Assembly: GCA_016715075.1 (NCBI GenBank)
Contig: JADKBK010000002.1
Coordinates: 62,001 to 126,000, forward strand
Source: Bacteroidales bacterium
GTDB lineage: Bacteria; Bacteroidota; Bacteroidia; Bacteroidales; VadinHA17
Direction: 5' to 3'
Length of the DNA stretch: 64,000 bases
Below the pieces are notes generated by a model. That model worked only from the letters and a program-made list of their open reading frames with translations. It was not told where the DNA came from and did not search any database. Positions within the stretch are counted from its first letter, which is position 1, and each line of letters begins with the position of its first letter. Below are positions 9,712 through 18,685 of the stretch, piece after piece. A program made the position numbers and the translations under genes.

Positions 9712-10847
9712 TATTGAAGGGTTTCAAAGAAATTTAAAACATTCAGTATGATAAAATCAAGCTGTTCTTTTTCCATCTCAGGATGCATGGGCAGAGAAAG
9801 AACCTCTTTGCACAGGGAAGAGGTAACGGGGAAATGATCCTCTTTATAGCCTGGATTCCTGTATGCCTCCTGCAAATGAAGTGGTCCCGGATAATATATC
9901 ATTGAAGGGATTTTCTTCGACTCAAGGAAGCTTTTCAGTTCATCCCTCTTCCCGTTTTTATTTCTGATAGTGTACTGGTGAAATATGTGAGAGGAATAGC
10001 TGACTCTTTCAGGTGTGATAATTTCCTGGCAGCCTGAAAATGCTTCATCATAAATGTCAGCAACTCTCTTTCTGGCATCATTGAACCGGTTAAGATATTT
10101 AAGTTTTACCCTGAGGATAGCAGCCTGGATAGTATCAAGTCTTGAGTTGACGCCAATATCCGAGTACGAGTACCTTATTTTCATCCCATGATTGGCGATG
10201 CTTCTCAGTTTCCTGGCATATTCGTCATCATTTGTATAGAGTGCACCTCCGTCACCGAAGCATCCGAGGTTTTTAGAAGGGAAAAAGGATGTCGTACCTA
10301 TATTTCCAATTGTGCCTGCTTTTTTTGCAGTGCCGTTTTTAAAATAATACTCAGCTCCTGTTGCCTGCGCCGCATCCTCAATTACATAAAGATTATGTTT
10401 CCCTGCAAGATCCAGAATACTTTCCATATCGGCACACTGGCCGAAAAGATGTACGGGAACTATAAGCCTCGTTTTCCGGGTGATCGCTTTTCGGACAGCC
10501 TCAACTGAGATGTTGAATGTTCCCGGATCCGGATCAACAAATACTATCTTAAGTCCTGACAGAGCAGCTGTTTCGGCAGTTGCCACGAAGGTAAAATCTG
10601 TGGTTATGACTTCATCCCCCGGATTCAGTCCAAGTACCATCATGGCTATATGGAGAGCGTCAGTTCCGTTGGCACAGGAGATGACATGTTTAACTTCCAT
10701 ATATGCCTGCATCTCTTCTTCAAATTGCTTTACATCGGGGCCTTTTATAAAAGCTGTGGATTGCAGCACCGATTTTATTGCATTATCAATCTCAGTCCCG
10801 ATCTTTTCGTACTGAGCCTTCAGGTCAACCATCTGGATCTCTCTCAT
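9711..10847 (-). CDS. wbpE: PLP-dependent sugar aminotransferase, WbpE/WlbC type (DegT/DnrJ/EryC1)
   Basis: 378-residue DegT-family aminotransferase. It begins MREIQMVDLKAQYEKIG, carries CANGTDALHIAM (phosphate-binding turn), VIEDAAQATGAEY (Asp contacting the PLP ring) and the Schiff-base lysine in FFPSKNLGCFGDGGA. Near the C-terminus, YYPGPLHLQ is typical for WbpE-like enzymes. It transfers an amino group, usually from glutamate, to C3 of the 3-keto-UDP-uronic acid produced by WbpB. It is the first gene of the six-gene minus-strand operon; the 376 nt before the next coding start upstream hold the dispersed repeat R1 and any promoter. Confidence 0.9.
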   Translation of the reverse strand: MREIQMVDLKAQYEKIGTEIDNAIKSVLQSTAFIKGPDVKQFEEEMQAYMEVKHVISCANGTDALHIAMMVLGLNPGDEVITTDFTFVATAETAALSGLKIVFVDPDPGTFNISVEAVRKAITRKTRLIVPVHLFGQCADMESILDLAGKHNLYVIEDAAQATGAEYYFKNGTAKKAGTIGNIGTTSFFPSKNLGCFGDGGALYTNDDEYARKLRSIANHGMKIRYSYSDIGVNSRLDTIQAAILRVKLKYLNRFNDARKRVADIYDEAFSGCQEIITPERVSYSSHIFHQYTIRNKNGKRDELKSFLESKKIPSMIYYPGPLHLQEAYRNPGYKEDHFPVTSSLCKEVLSLPMHPEMEKEQLDFIILNVLNFFETLQ

Positions 10848-10982
10848 CAGAATTAAAGCAGTATGAATTACGAAGATAATATTTTTAAACCTTTCCGGAA
10901 AATCGGCAGTTACACGCCTTGGCTTGTCTCTACATACAAATCAGGATATTGCAGGATCTGTATAAAAAGACGAAGCATCAAT

Positions 10983-11107
10983 CTGTTGTTCTCTGTGTTC
11001 CTCTGTGAATTCTCTGTGGATCTCTGTGTAACAATAAGTTAAAAACTTACACAGAGGGCACAGAGGTGCCACAGAGTTCCACAGAGGACTTTTTCAACAG
11101 CCCCTGT
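10983..11107. repeat. dispersed inverted repeat R1: phased CTCTGTG / CACAGAG arrays
   Basis: Four CTCTGTG words start at 10991, 11001, 11012 and 11022 (spacing 10, 11, 10). After an AT-rich centre (11030-11049) four CACAGAG words start at 11050, 11059, 11070 and 11080. The whole is a large imperfect inverted repeat in the wbpE/HU-SPOR spacer. The right border, read on the minus strand, is CAGGGGCTGTTGAAAAAGTC, a sequence nearly repeated at the border of R4 (52888). No coding potential is evident. The remainder of the 10848-11223 spacer holds AT-rich DNA and the HU/SPOR promoter region. Confidence 0.85.
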
Positions 11108-11192
11108 GCAGTCCGATTTTTAAGCAATAAAAGTCTTTGCATTAATTGCATTTATTTAAATTTGATTATAGTGAAGTGGCAAAGAATTTTCT

Positions 11193-11200
11193 TATTTTTG
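11193..11200 (+). promoter_or_regulatory. Bacteroidota -7 promoter element (TATTTTTG)
   Basis: TATTTTTG matches TAnnTTTG. It lies 23 nt upstream of TTG 11224, so transcription would begin around 11207, downstream of the ATG at 11146. That supports TTG 11224 as the true start. No well-spaced -33 TTTG was seen (the TTTG at 11161 is 28 nt away), so confidence is moderate. Confidence 0.4.
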
Positions 11201-11223
11201 CATTGTCTTTAAGAAATTTTCCA

Positions 11224-12197
11224 TTGGATATTACAGCTTTTATACGGGAGTTATTATTCGGGCACGATTGCGTGATTGTTCCGGGGTTTGGTGGTTTTAT
11301 AGGAAACTATACGCCTGCACGTATTGACAAAAAATCGGGTACATTTTATCCCCCTGTAAAACAGATCTCATTCAACAGGAATCTGAATCATAATGATGGC
11401 CTTCTTGTTGGAAGAATTTCAGGCACATCGGGGATCAATTACGGTGATGCAAGAAGCATTGTTGAGGAGTTTGTGATTGATATTCGCAGGAAACTCGAAA
11501 AAGGAGAAAAGATAGTTTTTGATCATATTGGCAGTTTTATCAATAACCAGGAAGGTAACATACAGTTTGAACCCGACCCTTCCTCAAATTATCATCTTGA
11601 TTCTTACGGGCTGGAATCTTTCCAGTTGTCTCCCCTTGAAGGATATAATGTAAGAACACGTATAATCAGACCTGTCAGTAAGGATCCTCAACGGCAGGCA
11701 TCAGTCAGAAAGATCTTATGGCGGGCGGCTGTCATCGTTCCTCTTCTTTCAGTTCTTGTTATTGTACCGCTGAAAACGGATCTCTTCAGATCAAAGGTTG
11801 AAACAACGAATATGAATCCTCTTGTTTCTGCTGAATTTGAACAAAATAAGAAAGCAGTTGATGAGGGTGTTAAAACTGACGAGGTAAAACCGGAAGAGAT
11901 TATTCCTCCGGTAGTTGAGGATAAGCCTGAGGTTAAAATAGTTGAACCTGTTGTTAGTGAGACAGGTACGTATGTTTTGATTACGGGAAGTTTCAAATCG
12001 GAAGAGAATGCCAGATCTCAGGTCAATACTCTTAAGGCACAGGGATTTACGCCTGAAATTGTTGTTGCGCCCAATGGGTTCTACCGTGTTTATGCCATTG
12101 CCTGCAGCGATATGAATACAGCACTGGCCAAAAAGGACAGTATTGAAGCTGAATTTCCGGGAGCCTGATTTCAAAGAAAAATAAGAAGAACAATTAA
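11224..12197 (+). CDS. HU-CCDC81 / SPOR domain membrane protein (3' end frameshifted)
   Basis: Probable cell-envelope protein. An HU-like CCDC81 domain pair fills the first half (ITAFIRELLFGHDCVIVPGF, then KLEKGEKIVFDHIGSF), a single transmembrane segment lies near residue 190 (IVPLLSVLVIVPL), a Glu/Pro/Val-rich linker follows, and a C-terminal SPOR domain (TYVLITGSFKSEENARSQ) suggests peptidoglycan binding. The start is set at TTG 11224 (reads as MDITAFIREL) because family members begin there and the promoter lies between this codon and the upstream ATG. The frame stops at 12168 after FPGA, but restoring one G in the TG of the stop yields FPGAWISKK and a stop at 12197, the expected SPOR ending. 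Full length would be 324 residues. Confidence 0.82.
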
Positions 12198-12206
12198 ATT
12201 ATGAAG

Positions 12207-12226
12207 AGACGTTGCATGCAACGTCT
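12207..12226. terminator. bidirectional hairpin between convergent HU/SPOR and metG genes
   Basis: AGACGTTGCA followed by TGCAACGTCT is a perfect 20-bp palindrome located between two convergent stop codons (12197 or 12168, and 12230). TTTCCTATTTT follows on the plus strand. It fits a shared intrinsic terminator, although the U-tract is interrupted. Confidence 0.6.
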
Positions 12227-12229
12227 TTC

Positions 12230-14263
12230 CTATTTTATCATGCTGCCATTGCTCACTTTTTCCGCAGGAGAAACCATCACAAGTTTTCCGTCTTTGTCTT
12301 CAGCCATAAGAATCATCCCTTTTGATTCAATGCCTTTTATCTTCCTGGGCTCCAGGTTTGCTACAATGGAAATCTGTTTCCCTATTATTTTTTCCGGTTC
12401 GTAATGCTCGGCAATACCTGATACTATGGTTCTGATATCGAGACCTGTATCAATCTTAAGTTTCAAAAGCTTTGTGGTTTTGGGAACTTTCTCGGCTTCA
12501 AGGATTGTGGCAGTTCTTATATCTACTTTAGAGAAATCATCGAATGTGACGGGCTCTTTCCCGGGTACTGTTTTTGCTGTGGCTGCTTCATTGGCTTTTT
12601 TTGTTGCCATCAGTTTATCGATCTGACGGGTGATCTCCTCATCCTCTATCTTTTCAAACAGGAGCTCCGGTTTATTGATTACATGGCCTGGTTTAAGAAG
12701 ATCTGACTCGCCTGCTTTGCTCCAGCTCTTCTCACTGAAATTGATCCATCCGCGCAGCTTCTCCATTGAAAAGGGCAGGAATGGTTCGCAAACAATTGTG
12801 AGGTTGGCCGTGATCTGAAGAGCTATGTTCATTATTGTTTTTACTCTCTCCGGATCACTCTTTATTACTTTCCATGGTTCTGCATCAGCCAGGTATTTAT
12901 TGCCCAGTCGGGCCAGATTCATAGCTTCTTTAAGTGCTTCACGGAACCTGAAAGCCTCGAGTGAGTTCTCAACGTTTTCTCTTATTTTCCCCATTTCATT
13001 AAAAACAGTGATATCACCAGGTTCACACTTCCCTCTCTCCGGAACTCTTCCATCGTAGTAATTATTTGTCAGAACGAGTGTCCGGTTGACAAAGTTTCCC
13101 AGAATAGCTACCAGTTCATTATTGTTGCGGGCCTGGAAATCTTTCCAGGTGAAGTCGTTATCCTTTGTTTCGGGAGCGTTTGCGCATAAAGAGTATCTAA
13201 GTACATCCTGCTTACCCGGGAAGTCTTCAAGATATTCATGTAACCAGACAGCCCAGTTCCTTGAGGTGGATATTTTGTCATTCTCGAGATTCAGAAATTC
13301 GTTGGCAGGCACATTTTCCGGAAGAATATAACTTCCTTCTGCATTCAGTATTGCTGGAAAAATTATACAATGAAATACTATATTGTCTTTTCCGATGAAA
13401 TGAACCATTTTTGTCTCGCTGTCTTTCCAGTATTTCTCCCATTCAGGAGTAAGTTCCTTTGTAGCAGAGATATATCCTATAGGGGCATCGAACCAGACAT
13501 AGAGTACTTTTCCCACTGCACCCTCAACAGGTACAGGCACTCCCCAATCGAGGTCGCGGCTCACAGCTCTTGGCTGCAGTCCCTGATCAAGCCATGATTT
13601 GCACTGTCCGTAAACATTGGCTTTCCATTCGGTATGTTCTTCAAGTATCCATTTTCTAAGCCATGGCTCGTACTTGTCAAGGGGAAGGTACCAGTGAAGT
13701 GTCTCCCGGAGAGCAGGTTTGCTGCCGCTGATTGTTGAATGAGGATTAATAAGCTCATTAGGGCTCAGTGATGTACCGCATTTTTCGCACTGATCGCCAT
13801 AGGCGTTTTCGTTTCCGCAATGGGGGCAGGTTCCCATTATATACCTGTCAGCAAGAAAGCATCCTGCCTCCTCGTCATAATACTGTTCGGTTATTTTCTC
13901 GGTGAATTCACCCTTATCATAGAGAGTCCTGAAGATTTCTGAAGCTGTTTCGTAGTGGACCTTATTGGATGTTCTGGAATATATATCAAAGGCAATTCCG
14001 AACTCTCTGAATGCTTTTTCATTTATCTTATGATACCTGTCGACAATCTCCTGCGGGGAGACCCCTTCGATGCGTGCCTTCAGTGTTATCGGAACGCCAT
14101 GCTCATCGGAACCACAAACCGATATTACGTCGGCTCCTCTCATTCTCAGATACCTTGTATAAATATCGGAGGGAATATAAACACCTGCAAGATGTCCGAT
14201 ATGAATCGGGCCGTTGGCATAGGGCAGGGCTGAGGTGACGAGATATCTTTTAAAATTCTTCAT
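12230..14263 (-). CDS. metG: methionyl-tRNA synthetase
   Basis: 677-residue class I synthetase charging tRNA-Met. The HIGH motif (PIHIGHLAG) is at residues 21-24, and a zinc knuckle with paired CxxC motifs ([18 protein letters not shown]) lies near residue 140. The KMSKS loop reads KISTSR near residue 335, a variant usual in this MetG group. After the anticodon-binding helices, a C-terminal Trbp111/EMAP-like tRNA-binding domain starts near residue 575 ([18 protein letters not shown]). Length and domain order match Bacteroidota MetG. It is monocistronic here: convergent with HU/SPOR and divergent from ldcA across a 217-nt spacer. Confidence 0.97.
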   Translation of the reverse strand: MKNFKRYLVTSALPYANGPIHIGHLAGVYIPSDIYTRYLRMRGADVISVCGSDEHGVPITLKARIEGVSPQEIVDRYHKINEKAFREFGIAFDIYSRTSNKVHYETASEIFRTLYDKGEFTEKITEQYYDEEAGCFLADRYIMGTCPHCGNENAYGDQCEKCGTSLSPNELINPHSTISGSKPALRETLHWYLPLDKYEPWLRKWILEEHTEWKANVYGQCKSWLDQGLQPRAVSRDLDWGVPVPVEGAVGKVLYVWFDAPIGYISATKELTPEWEKYWKDSETKMVHFIGKDNIVFHCIIFPAILNAEGSYILPENVPANEFLNLENDKISTSRNWAVWLHEYLEDFPGKQDVLRYSLCANAPETKDNDFTWKDFQARNNNELVAILGNFVNRTLVLTNNYYDGRVPERGKCEPGDITVFNEMGKIRENVENSLEAFRFREALKEAMNLARLGNKYLADAEPWKVIKSDPERVKTIMNIALQITANLTIVCEPFLPFSMEKLRGWINFSEKSWSKAGESDLLKPGHVINKPELLFEKIEDEEITRQIDKLMATKKANEAATAKTVPGKEPVTFDDFSKVDIRTATILEAEKVPKTTKLLKLKIDTGLDIRTIVSGIAEHYEPEKIIGKQISIVANLEPRKIKGIESKGMILMAEDKDGKLVMVSPAEKVSNGSMIK

Positions 14264-14326
14264 GATGTTGATAATGAGGTATTAGTTTTTTTAAAACGGA
14301 CAAAGATAATAAAATTAAAGATTTAG

Positions 14327-14400
14327 TGAGCCTTTGCGCCTTTGGGTCTTAGTGGCATATTCTCTTTTTTGCCTCGAAGGCACGAAGTCATAAAGTATAA
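14327..14400. repeat. degenerate member of the phased CTTTGTG/CTCTGTG repeat family
   Basis: The metG/ldcA spacer contains GCCTTTGCGCCTTTGGGTCT and, inverted, GCCTCGAAGGCACGAAG. These resemble decayed versions of the R1/R4 repeats (words CTTTGTG or CTTCGTG every 9-12 nt). Homology is suggestive rather than certain. Nothing else recognisable lies in 14264-14480. Confidence 0.4.
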
Positions 14401-14480
14401 TAAATAGATTTTGAAATCCTCAAATCCGCAGTTGTAAACAGAATCAATAAGAATTACTTTTACTGACAATTTTCAAATCT

Positions 14481-15395
14481 ATGTCTGGGATAAAAATACA
14501 ACCTGATTTTCTGAAGACCGGAGATGAAGTAGCTATAATTTCGCCCTCTTTTTTCATTGAAGAGCAGAAAGTTATAGATGCTGTTGCTATCCTTGAAGGA
14601 TGGGGTCTTAAAGTCAGGGTCGGAAAAAACACTTTTAAAAGGAGTGGTTCTTTTGCCGGGAGCGATGAAGAACGGCTCTCAGATCTTCAGGAGATGACAG
14701 ATGACCCTGCAATAAAAGCCATTCTGTGTTCCAGGGGAGGTTATGGCGTAGCCAGGATAATTGGGAATGCTGATTTCTCAAAGCTGAAAAGATCTCCTAA
14801 ATGGTATGCAGGGTTCAGTGATATCACAGTTCTGCATTTATGGCTCAGTGAGGTTGTTGGCATCATGTCACTCCATAGTGATATGCCGCTTAACTACTCC
14901 AATCCCGGAAAATCTGCCGCTACCCTGGAAACAATCAGACAGGCATTATTCGGAGAGCTTGGGAGTTGTGAATGGACAGGACAGATGTACAGGGCTATGA
15001 ATGCAACCGGGGAAGTGACTGGCGGGAATCTTTCTCTTGTCTACAGTCTGATGGGAACAGCAGCATTACCGGATACTGAGGGGAAGATATTTTTTATTGA
15101 GGAGGTAGGGGAGTATTTTTATCATCTTGACAGGATGCTGACCTCCCTTAAGCTTGCAGGCAGGCTTAAGGGTTTATCTGCCCTTGTGGTTGGCGGCATG
15201 AATAAGATCGATGAGGCTAAGGTTCCCTGGGGAAAAAGTGTTGAAGAGACAATCAGAGATATAGTAGAGGAGTATGACTATCCTGTTTTTTTTGACTTTC
15301 CGGCCGGACATATATCGGACAACAGGGCTTTCTATATCGGAAAGACGGCGAAAATTGAGATAAGGGATGGAGAAGCTTCTCTCATCTACACATGA
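14481..15395 (+). CDS. ldcA: muramoyltetrapeptide LD-carboxypeptidase (peptidase family S66)
   Basis: 304-residue cytoplasmic peptidase that removes the terminal D-Ala from murein tetrapeptides during peptidoglycan recycling. S66 landmarks are visible: AIISPSFF near the N-terminus, SRGGYGVARI, the nucleophile Ser113 in GFSDIT, the catalytic Glu region FFIEEVGEYFYHLDRML, and the C-terminal catalytic His in PAGHISDN. No signal peptide, consistent with the cytoplasmic family. Its stop lies 3 nt from the convergent stop of alanine dehydrogenase, and no terminator fits between them. Confidence 0.9.
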   Translation: MSGIKIQPDFLKTGDEVAIISPSFFIEEQKVIDAVAILEGWGLKVRVGKNTFKRSGSFAGSDEERLSDLQEMTDDPAIKAILCSRGGYGVARIIGNADFSKLKRSPKWYAGFSDITVLHLWLSEVVGIMSLHSDMPLNYSNPGKSAATLETIRQALFGELGSCEWTGQMYRAMNATGEVTGGNLSLVYSLMGTAALPDTEGKIFFIEEVGEYFYHLDRMLTSLKLAGRLKGLSALVVGGMNKIDEAKVPWGKSVEETIRDIVEEYDYPVFFDFPAGHISDNRAFYIGKTAKIEIRDGEASLIYT

Positions 15396-15398
15396 CCA

Positions 15399-16619
15399 TC
15401 AGAATGCTGAAATAAGGAGATTCAGGTCTTTTGAGATTATTCCGAATTTTTGTCCAAGCGTCTCATTTGTAAGCATTCCGTTATACAGATAAGCTCCGTT
15501 ACGGACACCCTGATCGCTTTTCAGCAGTTGTGTAATGCCTCCTGCGTCTGCCATGCTTTGAAGCAGCGGGGTAAAGATATTACTCAGCGAGATTGATGCT
15601 GAACGTGCAACACGCGAGGGGAGGTTCCATGCAGAAAAATGTATGACGCCATGCTTTTCATATACAGGATCGTGAAGTGCTCTGCATTCCGTTGTCTCGA
15701 TACATCCTCCACGGTCTATACTTAGATCAATTACGACAGATCCCCTTTTCATACTGCGGATCATATCCTCTGTGATATAATACCAGGGACGGAGATCTTC
15801 AAGCTCTATAGCACCAATAAGCACATCAGCCGATTTAAGGGCTTTTCTCAGAACCTGGGGGTGAAAAACGGAGGTCTGAAGCCTCTGTCCTAGCAAACTT
15901 TGAAATTTACGCAGCCTGTGAAGTGAATTATCGAAAATTACCACAGTGGAGCCAAGGCCAATTGCTGCCCTGGCGGCATATTCCCCGGCAGTATTGGCTC
16001 CTAAAATGACTACTTCAGTAGGAGTGACACCAGTTATTCCTCCCAGCATTACACCTTTACCTCCATGCATATTGCTCAGATACTCGGAAGCAACGAGGAT
16101 CGATGTTATTCCGCATATTTCGCTCATTGATTCCACAACAGGCATGACTCCGTTGTTGTCGCGGATCTTTTCAAAGGCAATGGCTGTAACTTTTTTCCTG
16201 ATAAGCTTAAGTAGAATTTCCTCGTTTAGCTTGAGAACATTAAGATATGAGAAAACAACCTGGTTGCCTTTGAGATAGTCTGTCTCTTTTTCGGTAAAAG
16301 GGGCGACCTTTATTACGGCATCTGCGCTGTAAACTCTTGCTGTGGAGTCAGTTATAATTGCTCCGTTCTCGCTGTAATCCTTGTCTGAATAGTTGGCGCC
16401 CAGTCCTGCCCCTTTCTGAACAATAACTTCATTGTCACTTTCCACCAGGAGGTTCACAGCCTCAGGGGTCAGAGCGACCCTCTTTTCATCATCTTTAATA
16501 TCACTTGGAATTCCAATGGAGATTCTTCGGTTCCTGACAGCGGTTTCAAGAAGTTCTTCCTTTGGCATAAATGCCGTATTGCCAAAACTGACATTTCCGC
16601 TCTTACCTTTGTCGTTCAT
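15399..16619 (-). CDS. ald: alanine dehydrogenase (Ald/PNT family)
   Basis: Roughly 406 residues from ATG 16619; an alternative start at 16643 adds eight residues. The N-terminal substrate domain contains IGIPSDIKDDEKRVALTPE, the NAD-binding Rossmann segment is VVILGANTAGEYAARAAIGLG near residue 200, and VIDLSIDRGGCIETT with the downstream IHFSAWNLPSRVARSAS match the alanine dehydrogenase / transhydrogenase N-terminal superfamily. The expected reaction is reversible NAD-dependent oxidative deamination of L-alanine to pyruvate. The gene is last in the minus-strand run after porW, porX and tsaE. This is the longer Bacteroidota-type protein, so substrate identity is likely but not certain. Confidence 0.82.
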   Translation of the reverse strand: MNDKGKSGNVSFGNTAFMPKEELLETAVRNRRISIGIPSDIKDDEKRVALTPEAVNLLVESDNEVIVQKGAGLGANYSDKDYSENGAIITDSTARVYSADAVIKVAPFTEKETDYLKGNQVVFSYLNVLKLNEEILLKLIRKKVTAIAFEKIRDNNGVMPVVESMSEICGITSILVASEYLSNMHGGKGVMLGGITGVTPTEVVILGANTAGEYAARAAIGLGSTVVIFDNSLHRLRKFQSLLGQRLQTSVFHPQVLRKALKSADVLIGAIELEDLRPWYYITEDMIRSMKRGSVVIDLSIDRGGCIETTECRALHDPVYEKHGVIHFSAWNLPSRVARSASISLSNIFTPLLQSMADAGGITQLLKSDQGVRNGAYLYNGMLTNETLGQKFGIISKDLNLLISAF

Positions 16620-16680
16620 CTTTGGAAGGGGATTAATATACAAAGATAAAAAAATTGGTCAACTACCAAAATCGAAATTT

Positions 16681-17094
16681 CTATGAAATCAGGAGTATCC
16701 GCTGTTCATTTTCATCAACTGAAATCCTGATATTTACAGTTTCCTCAGGCAATATTTCCTCTACCAGTTCAGGCCACTCCATGAAACAATATGATTCTCC
16801 GGTGAGATACTCCTCGATGCCAAAGTCGAAAACCTCCTCCTGCTTTTTTATCCTGTAGAAATCAATATGATACAGTGTTTCTCCGTTTGATGTCCTGTAT
16901 TCATTAACCAGGGTAAATGTCGGACTGCTTACAATATCTACGGCACCGAGAGCTTTGCAGATAGCTTTGATTATTGTTGTTTTACCTGCACCCATGGATC
17001 CGTAAAAGGCAAATATTCTATGCTCGCCGTAGTTTTTAAGAAATTTTTCAGCCGCATCGGCAAGATGTTTTTTATTCCTGATTAGTATCTCCAT
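16681..17094 (-). CDS. tsaE: tRNA threonylcarbamoyladenosine biosynthesis ATPase TsaE
   Basis: 137-residue P-loop protein. The Walker A motif is GSMGAGKTT with Lys38, SSPTFTLVNEY is the family-specific switch segment, and LYHIDFYR and CFMEWPE are the other TsaE signatures. TsaE works with TsaB and TsaD to form t6A37 in tRNAs that decode ANN codons. The length is normal. It lies 37 nt downstream of porX and 37-61 nt upstream of ald on the minus strand, compatible with one transcript. TsaB and TsaD are not in the window. Confidence 0.93.
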   Translation of the reverse strand: MEILIRNKKHLADAAEKFLKNYGEHRIFAFYGSMGAGKTTIIKAICKALGAVDIVSSPTFTLVNEYRTSNGETLYHIDFYRIKKQEEVFDFGIEEYLTGESYCFMEWPELVEEILPEETVNIRISVDENEQRILLIS

Positions 17095-17131
17095 TGATCA
17101 ACAGAGTGTTTAGCCTGACTCATTAATTTTT

Positions 17132-18685
17132 TTATACAGGTTCAAGGTATGCCACTGGCAGAAGGACCTCCTGCATTGAAATCCCGCCATGCTGGAACGT
17201 ATCCTTGTAATATCCGGCATAATGGTTATAGTTATTCTGGTATACAAGATAGTCCTTGTTAAGGGCAAAAATGTACCTCGAACTTATGTTTGTTTTAGGC
17301 AGCAGTGCTTTTCCGGGATCTTTAAGCTCAAAGACTTTTTTAGGGTCATAATCGAGATTTCTGCCCATTTTGTACCTGAGATTCGAAGAAGTTTTCCTGT
17401 CGCCGATTATTTTAACCGGGTTCTGTACTCTTATTGTTCCATGGTCAGTACTGAAGATGACTCTGATTGAATGGGAAGCCAATATTTTGAGGAGTTCAAG
17501 GAGCGAGGAGTGTAAAAACCAGGAACGGGTAAGGCTTCTGTATGCAGCTTCATCTTTTGCCAGGTCGCGGATCACTCCGATTTCTGTCCGGGCATGAGAA
17601 AGCATGTCAACAAAGTTAAAGACAAGAATATTGATATCATTTTCCAGCAAAGAATGTATCTTATCATTCACCTTTTTGCCTTCCTGATTATTGCTTATTT
17701 TATGATATGACCATTTATAGTTAAGTCCTTTGCGAAGCAGCTGGGCCTTAAAAAGCTCTTCCTCAAACTGATTTTTACCCTCCTCCTCGTCATCATTTAT
17801 CCAGTACTGCGGCATCTTCTCTGCAATCGACGAAGGCATCATGCCTGCAAAAATGGAGTTTCTTGAGAACTGAGTTGAAGTTGGGAGTATACTGTAATAG
17901 ATATCCTCATCAATTATCCTGTAAATACCTGATAGTTCAGCGGATATTGTTTTCCACTGATCATACCTCAGATTATCTATCAGGATGAAAAAGAGTGGTT
18001 TTTTGCTGTCGGCGTATGGGAATATTTTTTTTGCAAAAAGGTCAGGAGACTGCAATGGTTTGTCGGTGCATCCCGGTGCGAGCCAGCTGAGATAATTATT
18101 GATTATGAATTTAGAAAAGAGAATGTTAGCTTCATTTTCCTGCAGCTTCAGGATTTCGGCCATTCCAGGATCGGACGATTTTTCAAGTTCTGATTCCCAG
18201 AAAACGATCTTCCTGTATAGCTCGGTCCATTCGTTGTAAGAGGATGCGGCTGAGATCATGTTGGTGATTCTGCCAAATTCCTGTCTGTAATCGGTTGTGG
18301 TTTTTTCAGTTATCAGCCGGCGTTGGTCAAGAATCTTCTTTATTGCAAGCAGAACCTGCTTTGGCTTTACCGGTTTTATCAGATAATCTGCAATTTCTGA
18401 GCCGATAGCGGTATCCATTATATCTTCCTCATCACTCTTGGTGATCATCACAACAGGAATATCCGTTCTGACCTCCTTTATAAGCCTGAGTGTTTCGATG
18501 CCGCTTATCCCGGGCATATTTTCATCGAGGAAGATAAGATCATAAGTATTCTGCTTCACCAGGTCAATAGTATCGGTACCATTTGAGCAGGTGTCAATCT
18601 CATAGCCCTTCTCCTCAAGGAAGAAAATGTGAGGCTTCAGCGCTTCAACTTCGTCATCAGTCCAGAGTATTCTTATCTTTCTCAT
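17132..18685 (-). CDS. porX: PorX response regulator with PglZ domain (type IX secretion regulator)
   Basis: 517-residue protein. The receiver domain (residues 1-125) has the acidic pair DD near residue 10, phospho-acceptor Asp54 in IFLDENMPG and Lys in LIKPVKPKQ. A helical linker is followed by a PglZ alkaline-phosphatase-like domain (about residues 160-510), with FFILIDNLRYDQW, FSTDHGTIRVQNP and a C-terminal HGGISMQEVLLPVAYLEP. PorX controls T9SS genes with the PorY kinase in Porphyromonas and related bacteria, and its PglZ domain has been reported to act as a phosphodiesterase. Its ATG overlaps the TGA of porW by 4 nt (ATGA), so the two are translationally coupled. Confidence 0.95.
   Translation of the reverse strand: MRKIRILWTDDEVEALKPHIFFLEEKGYEIDTCSNGTDTIDLVKQNTYDLIFLDENMPGISGIETLRLIKEVRTDIPVVMITKSDEEDIMDTAIGSEIADYLIKPVKPKQVLLAIKKILDQRRLITEKTTTDYRQEFGRITNMISAASSYNEWTELYRKIVFWESELEKSSDPGMAEILKLQENEANILFSKFIINNYLSWLAPGCTDKPLQSPDLFAKKIFPYADSKKPLFFILIDNLRYDQWKTISAELSGIYRIIDEDIYYSILPTSTQFSRNSIFAGMMPSSIAEKMPQYWINDDEEEGKNQFEEELFKAQLLRKGLNYKWSYHKISNNQEGKKVNDKIHSLLENDINILVFNFVDMLSHARTEIGVIRDLAKDEAAYRSLTRSWFLHSSLLELLKILASHSIRVIFSTDHGTIRVQNPVKIIGDRKTSSNLRYKMGRNLDYDPKKVFELKDPGKALLPKTNISSRYIFALNKDYLVYQNNYNHYAGYYKDTFQHGGISMQEVLLPVAYLEPV

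Noticed and set aside
10983..11107. CRISPR-like array
   Set aside because: Repeated words are only 7 nt, spacers 3-4 nt, and the array is inverted midway; no cas genes.
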